Both the position numbers and the translations under genes were made by a program. Under the pieces are notes generated by a model, which did no database searches, was not told the origin of the DNA, and worked only from the letters and a program-made list of their open reading frames with translations. From JAFDVN01 sp035758545 (GTDB lineage Bacteria; Acidobacteriota; Holophagae; Holophagales; Holophagaceae), in NCBI GenBank assembly GCA_035758545.1, contig DASTWQ010000120.1:1-9982 (forward strand): 9,982 nt of DNA, written 5' to 3'. Positions 6,483-9,982 of the stretch are shown here, one piece after another. Positions within the stretch are counted from its first letter, which is position 1. Each line of letters opens with the position of its first letter.

Positions 6483-7094
6483 ATGGGCGCGACCTTCACC
6501 CTCTCCCAACCCTCCACCCTCCTCCACCTGCGGCAGACCGCCCGCATGACCCTGGAGGCCCTGGGCGCCTGGCTCCTGGCGGACTTCCTCACGGGCCTCG
6601 TCCACTGGTGGGAGGACGCCTACGCCCGGGCGGAATGGCCGCTCCTGGGGCCCCTCGTCGCCGAGCCGAACCTCCTGCACCACCGGGATCCCCGGGCCAT
6701 GACGCGGCTCCCCTGGTGGCGGAACATCGACGTGCCGGTGCTGGCCGCCCTGCTCGCCCTCACGGGCCTGCACGCCCTCCACCTGCTCCGGTGGCCCCTG
6801 GCCCTGGCCCTCGTCCTCGCGGCCCTCACCAACCTGGTGCACCGCTGGGCCCACCAGACCCCCGCGGAGAACGGCCCGGTCATCACCTGGCTCCAGGCCA
6901 AGGGCCTGCTCCAGTCCCGGGGCCAGCACGCCCGCCATCACCGCTGGCCCCGCAAGACCCACTACTGCCCCCTGACCAACCTGCTGAACCCCGTGCTGGA
7001 GCGCGTCGGCTTCTGGCGCCGCCTGGAACGCCTCATCCTCCGCCTCACGGGCTTCCGGCGCCGCCGCGAGCCGCGGCCGGGCGAGGGCGCCTGA
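6483..7094 (+). CDS. Membrane lipid desaturase, CarF/TMEM189/FAD4 family
   Basis: This 203-aa membrane protein matches the Lipid_desat family (Pfam PF10520, from memory). Its members are the plasmanylethanolamine desaturases CarF (Myxococcus) and TMEM189/PEDS1 (animals), which make plasmalogens, and plant FAD4, which puts a trans-3 double bond into phosphatidylglycerol acyl chains. Visible family blocks are ADFLTGLVHWWED (33-45), LLHHRDPRAMTR (64-75), NLVHRWAH (117-124), QHARHHRWPRKTHYC (148-162) and GFWRRLERLILRLTG (176-190). Candidate metal ligands are H41, H66, H67, H120, H124, H149, H152, H153 and H160. Hydrophobic segments span about 23-40, 84-102 and 104-119. The His-rich box near 150 resembles FAD4, while the GFWRRLE end resembles PEDS1/CarF, so the substrate is open. 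ATG 6483 has GGAG at 6474-6477; the in-frame ATG at 6456 falls inside palindrome 2 and is unlikely. Confidence 0.85.
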   Translation: MGATFTLSQPSTLLHLRQTARMTLEALGAWLLADFLTGLVHWWEDAYARAEWPLLGPLVAEPNLLHHRDPRAMTRLPWWRNIDVPVLAALLALTGLHALHLLRWPLALALVLAALTNLVHRWAHQTPAENGPVITWLQAKGLLQSRGQHARHHRWPRKTHYCPLTNLLNPVLERVGFWRRLERLILRLTGFRRRREPRPGEGA

Positions 7095-7123
7095 GGGCTT
7101 ACACTGGAGGGCCGGAGCGCGCC

Positions 7124-7900
7124 ATGTCCCTCACCGTCGCGGGCAAGACCTTTTCCAGCCGCCTGATCCTGGGCACGGGCAAGTACCGGGACTTCGCCAC
7201 CATGAAGGCCTGCTACGAGGCCGCCGCCGTGGACATGGTGACCCTGGCCGTGCGGCGCTTCGACCTGGACGCGAAGGGCGAGGAGAACATCCTGGCCTGG
7301 ATCCCGAAGTCCATCGCCCTGCTGCCCAACACCGCCGGCTGCTACACCCGGGAGGAGGCCCTTCGCGTGGCGCGCCTGGCCCGGGAGGCCCTGGAGACGG
7401 ATCTGGTGAAGCTGGAGGTCATCGGCGACCCCGGCCACCTCTACCCGGACAACGAGGAGACCCTGGAGGCCGCGAGGATCCTCGTGAAGGAGGGCTTCCA
7501 GGTGCTGCCCTACGTGAACGCGGACCCGATCCTCGCCAAGAAGCTCGCGGACGCCGGCTGCGCCGCCGTCATGCCCCTGGGCAGCGCCATCGGCTCCGGC
7601 CAGGGCGTGCAGAACCCCCTCACCCTGCTGCTCATCCGCGAGGTGCTGCAGCCCTACCAGATCCCCATGATCGTGGACGCCGGCGTGGGCACCGCCAGCG
7701 ACGCCGCCATCGCCATGGAGCTGGGCGCCGACGGCGTCCTCCTCAACACCGCCGTCGCCGAGGCGCAGGAACCCACCCGCATGGCCGAGGCCATGAGGCA
7801 CGCCGTGCTCGCCGGCCGGCTGGCCTACGAGGCCGGCCGCATGCCGAGGCGCCTCACCGCCAGCGCCAGCAGCCCGATGGCGGGGCTCATCGGCAAGTGA
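7124..7900 (+). CDS. thiG: Thiazole synthase ThiG
   Basis: ThiG (258 aa) is a (beta/alpha)8 enzyme. It condenses 1-deoxy-D-xylulose 5-phosphate, dehydroglycine and the sulfur of ThiS thiocarboxylate into the thiazole phosphate of thiamine. Diagnostic blocks are SRLILGTGKY (12-21), LLPNTAGCYT (67-76), LVKLEVIGD (94-102) with Schiff-base K96 and E98, MPLGSAIGSGQG (150-161) and IVDAGVGTASDA (183-194). GADGVLLNTA (201-210) and the C-terminal ASSPMAGLIGK are also typical. The length is normal. GGAG at 7113-7116 lies 7 nt before ATG 7124. The gene begins 29 nt after the desaturase stop, so some read-through from that promoter is possible. No thiS, thiF, thiH/thiO, thiE or thiC is within the window, so thiG is isolated here, and no TPP riboswitch-like leader fits the short gap. 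Confidence 0.97.
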   Translation: MSLTVAGKTFSSRLILGTGKYRDFATMKACYEAAAVDMVTLAVRRFDLDAKGEENILAWIPKSIALLPNTAGCYTREEALRVARLAREALETDLVKLEVIGDPGHLYPDNEETLEAARILVKEGFQVLPYVNADPILAKKLADAGCAAVMPLGSAIGSGQGVQNPLTLLLIREVLQPYQIPMIVDAGVGTASDAAIAMELGADGVLLNTAVAEAQEPTRMAEAMRHAVLAGRLAYEAGRMPRRLTASASSPMAGLIGK

Positions 7901-7903
7901 ATC

Positions 7904-7912
7904 TGGGATAAT
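7904..7912 (+). promoter_or_regulatory. Possible extended -10 promoter for the small protein/nucleotidyltransferase genes
   Basis: TGGGATAAT is an extended -10 (TG-n-GATAAT, five of six -10 matches) with only 5 nt between it and ATG 7918. No Shine-Dalgarno precedes that ATG, so the transcript might be leaderless. No good -35 is seen. Confidence 0.35.
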
Positions 7913-7917
7913 GGGCC

Positions 7918-8139
7918 ATGACCCCTCAGGACCGCCGCCGGCAGGGCACCTCCCGTGTGATCTCCATGAGGTCTGACGACGGTACCTTCGACCGGGAGGC
8001 CTGGCGCGGCACTTCCATCCAGCAACGGCTGGAGGCATTGTGGGACCTGACCCTCGACTACCTCGCCTGGACGGCCCCGGATGGCGGTGAACCCCGACTT
8101 CAGAGATCTGTTTGCGTCGTTGAACGCCGCGGGCGCTGA
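7918..8139 (+). CDS. Small basic protein upstream of a nucleotidyltransferase (antitoxin-like candidate)
   Basis: This 73-aa protein has a disordered basic start, a Trp-containing central helix (QQRLEALWDLTLDYLAW, 35-51) and an Arg-rich end with EPRLQRSV at 58-65. Short proteins of this layout ('...ERL-ALW-LTL--LAW----EPRLQRSV...') are commonly found just before DUF6036/AbiEii-like nucleotidyltransferases, as I recall them; no function is established for them to my knowledge. Its 3' end overlaps the nucleotidyltransferase gene by 59 nt in another frame, which argues for co-translation and a linked function. The ATG at 7918 lacks a Shine-Dalgarno; an in-frame ATG at 7966 (starting MRSDDGTF) also lacks one. 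Whether it neutralises, activates or merely accompanies the enzyme is unknown. Confidence 0.65.
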   Translation: MTPQDRRRQGTSRVISMRSDDGTFDREAWRGTSIQQRLEALWDLTLDYLAWTAPDGGEPRLQRSVCVVERRGR

Positions 8140-8533
8140 ATACCTGGTCATCGGCGCCTACGCGCTGGCTGCCCATGGCGCACCCCGATTCACGAAGGAT
8201 CTCGATCTCTGGGTCCGGCCCACGCCCGCCAATGCCCGGCGAGTCTGGTCCGCGCTTGAAGCCTTCGGCGCACCCCTCGGCGATCTCCGCGCTGAGGATC
8301 TGCACACGCCGGGCCTGGTGTTCCAGATGGGCATCGCGCCCAACCGCATCGACCTGCTGACCGCGCCGGACGGCGTCGAATTCAGCGCGGCCTGGGAGCA
8401 CCGGGTCCCGAGCCGCTATGGGGACCAGGACATCTCCGTGCTTGGGAAGACCGACCTGATCCGGAACAAGCAGGCCACAGGCCGCATGCAGGATCTCGCG
8501 GACATCGAGGCCTTGAAGCGTATGGAGGGCTGA
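8081..8533 (+). CDS. DUF6036/AbiEii-like nucleotidyltransferase
   Basis: This 150-aa protein has the minimal nucleotidyltransferase fold. The N-terminal block DFRDLFASLNAAGAEYLVIG (6-25) leads into GAYALAAHGAPRFTKDLDLWV (25-45). The metal-binding pair is D40 and D42, and a probable third Asp is D91 in NRIDLLT. The C-terminal block NKQATGRMQDLADIEAL (129-145) is the family's conserved 'K-a-GR--DlaDie-L'. Such enzymes occur as toxins (AbiEii, MenT) or in MNT-type modules transferring nucleotides to proteins or tRNA; which applies here cannot be read from the sequence. The start at 8081 (in-frame GTG 8087 is an alternative) lies inside the preceding small gene, with no clear ribosome binding site, so translation probably depends on coupling. 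It ends in TGATG shared with the next gene. Confidence 0.85.
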   Translation: MAVNPDFRDLFASLNAAGAEYLVIGAYALAAHGAPRFTKDLDLWVRPTPANARRVWSALEAFGAPLGDLRAEDLHTPGLVFQMGIAPNRIDLLTAPDGVEFSAAWEHRVPSRYGDQDISVLGKTDLIRNKQATGRMQDLADIEALKRMEG

Positions 8534-8982
8534 TGCGAGACCTCCTCACCCGCTTCTACGAAGCCTTCGCCCGGAAGGATGCGGAGGGCATGGTCGCCTG
8601 CTACCACCCGGATTCCGCCTTCTCGGATCCGGTCTTCCCGATGCTGACCCACGACGAGACCACCGCCATGTGGCGCATGCTGGTGGGCCGGGCCCGGGAC
8701 TTCTCGCTGGAATTCGAGGTGGTGGGCGCGGACCGGGTGAACTGGACGGCCCGCTACACCTTCACCGCCACGGGACGGCCGGTGGTGAACCGCGTGACGT
8801 CCCAGTTCGGCTTCCGGGACGGCCTCATCCTCGCCCAGCGGGACGGCTTCGACTTCCCGCTGTGGCTCAAGCAGGCCCTCGGATGGAAGGGCGCCCTCTT
8901 CGGCCGCACCCGCCTCCTGCAAGCGGCCGTCCGCAAGCAGGCACGCCAGGGGCTGGACGCGTTCCTGGCCAAACCCGACTGA
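8533..8982 (+). CDS. NTF2/SnoaL-like protein
   Basis: This 149-aa protein has the NTF2-like cone fold of the SnoaL/ketosteroid-isomerase group. The opening LLTRFYEAFARKDAEGMVAC (4-23) and YHPDSAFSDPVFPML (24-38) are characteristic, followed by MWRML at 46-50. The strands ARYTFTATGRPVVNRVTSQF (73-92) and FGFRDGLILAQRDGFDFPLW (92-111) match the typical 'YtF--TGR-V-N---a-F-F-dG-I---D-Fd---W' run. The tail QALGWKGALFG (114-124) is also common in this subgroup. No signal peptide is present, so it should be cytoplasmic. Members bind small hydrophobic ligands or catalyse isomerisations; the substrate is unknown. The ATG overlaps the nucleotidyltransferase stop (TGATG), and GGAGG at 8524-8528 lies 4 nt upstream, so the genes are translationally coupled. 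Most relatives I recall are stand-alone, so the link may be only transcriptional. Confidence 0.85.
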   Translation: MRDLLTRFYEAFARKDAEGMVACYHPDSAFSDPVFPMLTHDETTAMWRMLVGRARDFSLEFEVVGADRVNWTARYTFTATGRPVVNRVTSQFGFRDGLILAQRDGFDFPLWLKQALGWKGALFGRTRLLQAAVRKQARQGLDAFLAKPD

Positions 8983-8991
8983 GGCGCCAGT

Positions 8992-9010
8992 CCGGGCCTG
9001 CGGGGCCCGG
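8992..9010 (+). terminator. GC hairpin after the SnoaL-like gene
   Basis: CCGGGCC-TGCGG-GGCCCGG is a perfect 7-bp stem with a 5-nt loop, 9 nt after the stop codon, between two convergent genes. No T-run follows on either strand, so intrinsic termination is only a possibility. Confidence 0.4.
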
Positions 9011-9025
9011 CTCCAGACGCGTCAG

Positions 9026-9039
9026 GGGCCTCGCGGCCC
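9026..9039. terminator. Second short GC hairpin between convergent genes
   Basis: GGGCC-TCGC-GGCCC forms a 5-bp stem with a 4-nt loop, 18 bp from the end of the barstar-like gene. It might serve that gene. It is weak, and chance is likely in such GC-rich DNA. Confidence 0.25.
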
Positions 9040-9057
9040 GCGCCGCGTCCTGCGCCT

Positions 9058-9495
9058 CTACGCCACGCCTCCGGCGCGGCTAGCCCCTTCGGCACCCTCG
9101 GTGTTCATCACCACATGGAAGGGCGCCGGGGGCTCGATGCTGGCCCAGGCCTGGGCGACGTCCTCGAGGATGGACCGGAAGATCGCGCGATCCTCGTCCC
9201 GGGCCTTGGACAGGACCTGGTCCGCGTCGGTGATGAGGAGCCACAGACCGCGCCCCCCGAGCCAGGAGAGGTCCGCCAGCGCTTCATCCAGGGCGTCCCA
9301 GTTGGCACCGAAGGCCGGCGGGAACTGGAGGGCCGCCGCGAATTCGGCCATGACGCCGGCCTTGGTGACCATCCGCGCGCCCCGCAGCAGGCGGGCGCCG
9401 GGATAGGCGCGCAGGGCGTCCCACAGCGCGCCGGGTTCCTCCGCCGTCTCGTGCAGGAAGGGGCCTTCGGGCCGCCTGAGGGGTTCCAGGTTCAT
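9058..9495 (-). CDS. Barstar-like ribonuclease inhibitor
   Basis: This 145-aa cytoplasmic protein is of the barstar family (PF01337). The diagnostic block is 'F--ALQFPPAFGANWDALDEALADLSWL' in outline: FPPAFGANWDAL at 58-69 matches barstar's 'YFG-N-DALWD' helix, which plugs the barnase active site. D67 aligns with barstar D35; E71 stands where barstar has D39, and D70 replaces W38. The segment GLWLLITDADQVL (83-95) and FHVVM (126-130) fit the parallel strands, and the 101-120 helix (EDRAIFRSILEDVAQAWASI) fits as well. An extra 30-residue N-terminal segment and a 15-residue Gly/Ala tail make it longer than Bacillus barstar (about 90 aa). Its ATG overlaps the ribonuclease stop (ATGA), so inhibitor is made from the same mRNA as the enzyme. 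The inhibitor protects the producing cell from enzyme that stays inside. Confidence 0.88.
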   Translation of the reverse strand: MNLEPLRRPEGPFLHETAEEPGALWDALRAYPGARLLRGARMVTKAGVMAEFAAALQFPPAFGANWDALDEALADLSWLGGRGLWLLITDADQVLSKARDEDRAIFRSILEDVAQAWASIEPPAPFHVVMNTEGAEGASRAGGVA

Positions 9496-9905
9496 GGGGA
9501 CCTCATCTCGACGAAATGGCCGTAGTGGTCTCCGGTGAACCAGGCGCGGCCGTCGCTGCCGGTGACGAGGCGCTCGGCGCCGCGGTTCACGTGCTCCCGG
9601 TGGGGATGGATGTCCCACTCCTGGTACTGGAGGCGCCGTCCCCCGGCATCGGTCTTCGGGAGGACACCCTCGTAGTTGCCGAAGCGGCGGCCCCCCTCGT
9701 AGCCCGCCGGGGCCTCGTGGTGGACCCGGATGTAGGCCAGCACCCGCCAGGCCTCCGCGGGGATCGCCGGATCCGCCGGGGCGGCCGTCCCGGCCACGAC
9801 GGGCCTTCCCGGCCGGGGCGGCAGCGGCGCGCGGCCGCAGGCCAGGCCGGCGTAGGCCGGACCGAGGAACGCCAGCAGGCACAGGAGCCGTCGCAGGAAG
9901 GTCAC
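9492..9905 (-). CDS. Secreted guanyl-specific ribonuclease, barnase/RNase Sa type
   Basis: This 137-aa protein has a Sec signal peptide (MTFLRRLL, hydrophobic 7-15, AYA at 17-19 as probable cleavage site; C23 soon after gives a poor lipobox). A Pro-rich linker (25-50) leads to the microbial ribonuclease domain (PF00545). RFGNYEGVLP (74-83) is the guanine-binding segment seen as 'FSNREG-LP' in barnase and RNase Sa, with N77 and E79 retained. Catalytic residues appear intact: general base E96 (QEWDI), R108 (NRG), R112 (ERLVTG) and general acid H127 in TGDHYGHF. It should cleave single-stranded RNA 3' of G outside the cytoplasm. The start codon is GTG, without a good Shine-Dalgarno. The neighbouring barstar-like gene overlaps by 4 nt, the expected immunity partner. 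Roles could be nutrition or competition. Confidence 0.9.
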   Translation of the reverse strand: MTFLRRLLCLLAFLGPAYAGLACGRAPLPPRPGRPVVAGTAAPADPAIPAEAWRVLAYIRVHHEAPAGYEGGRRFGNYEGVLPKTDAGGRRLQYQEWDIHPHREHVNRGAERLVTGSDGRAWFTGDHYGHFVEMRSP

Positions 9906-9911
9906 GGCCCT

Positions 9912-9917
9912 ACCCTA
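9912..9917 (-). promoter_or_regulatory. Possible -10 box for the ribonuclease gene
   Basis: On the minus strand TAGGGT (TAnnnT type) lies 6 nt before the GTG start. This is the same close spacing as the GATAAT before 7918, and could give a leaderless message. It is weak on its own. Confidence 0.2.
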
Positions 9918-9961
9918 GCGGATCCCGGGCGAACGCGGCAGGGTGGAGGGATGGAGTTGGC

Positions 9962-9982
9962 ATGATCCGGCGCACCCTTCCC
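9962..9982 (+). CDS. Possible start of a further gene, cut by window end
   Basis: ATG 9962 opens a frame reading MIRRTLP to the window edge. GGAG at 9953-9956 lies 5 nt upstream, a good ribosome binding site, and the Arg-rich start would suit a signal peptide. Only seven codons are visible, so no product can be named. It would be divergent from the ribonuclease gene with 56 bp between start codons. Confidence 0.4.

Noticed and set aside
7095..7123. TACACT at 7100-7105 as a thiG promoter
   Set aside because: There is only a four-of-six -10 match and no -35; the gap is too short to judge, so I do not list it as a feature.
6608..7900. Extension of the thiG frame 516 nt upstream of 7124
   Set aside because: The added 172 residues are Pro/Arg-rich noise from another register of the desaturase gene. 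ThiG begins normally at 7124 with a ribosome binding site.
6962..8401. A 479-codon minus-strand frame opposite thiG and the nucleotidyltransferase
   Set aside because: It has no recognisable motif, and it would be antisense to three supported genes.
9951..9965. Mini-ORF ATG GAG TTG GCA TGA overlapping the possible gene start at 9962
   Set aside because: Four codons arise easily by chance, and its start region doubles as the Shine-Dalgarno of ATG 9962; there is no evidence of a leader peptide.
1..9982. CRISPR arrays, tRNA/rRNA genes, insertion sequences, phage genes
   Set aside because: No regular direct repeats with spacers, no cloverleaf or rRNA-like segment, and no transposase, integrase or phage protein was recognised on either strand.

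Overview
This is a GC-rich, densely packed bacterial chromosome window: most genes are near 70-78% G+C by hand count, with intergenic gaps of 6 to about 90 bases. No rRNA, tRNA, IS element or CRISPR array is visible. Gene style and content (Hanks-type kinase, scattered single-gene metabolic functions, CarF/FAD4-type lipid desaturase) would fit an Acidobacteriota genome of the Holophaga/Geothrix type or a myxobacterium-like organism. This is inference; nothing here fixes the taxonomy.

Left part (1-2552, + strand): the 3' part of a ureohydrolase gene (agmatinase/arginase family); a 160-aa protein resembling DUF2247; a short degenerate 9-bp tandem repeat; and a secreted Sel1-repeat protein whose base composition (29/60 G+C in 1801-1860) differs sharply from its neighbours, suggesting acquired DNA.

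Middle (2559-7900): a trans-sulfuration PLP enzyme (-), facing the Sel1 gene across 6 bp and divergent from a small putative lipoprotein gene (+). Then a transmembrane Ser/Thr protein kinase with a Pro/Lys/Glu repeat stalk (-), apparently downstream of and co-transcribed with a TetR-family regulator (-). The regulator is divergent from a lipid desaturase of the CarF/TMEM189/FAD4 family (+). The 89-bp gap between them holds two related palindromes 22 bp apart centre to centre, the first overlapping a plausible -10 box: a probable TetR-controlled membrane-lipid switch. The orphan thiazole synthase gene thiG follows.

Right part (7918-9982): a three-gene cluster (+) of a 73-aa protein, a DUF6036/AbiEii-like nucleotidyltransferase overlapping it by 59 nt, and an NTF2/SnoaL-like protein joined by a TGATG stop/start. 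It resembles a toxin-antitoxin arrangement with a passenger gene. Convergent with it lies a barnase-like secreted guanyl-specific ribonuclease and its barstar-like inhibitor (-), overlapping by ATGA. A new + strand gene may start at 9962.

Most notable: the desaturase with its TetR twin operator, the secreted RNase/inhibitor pair, and the small protein/nucleotidyltransferase pair. All three build on known families; no wholly new system can be demonstrated from sequence alone.
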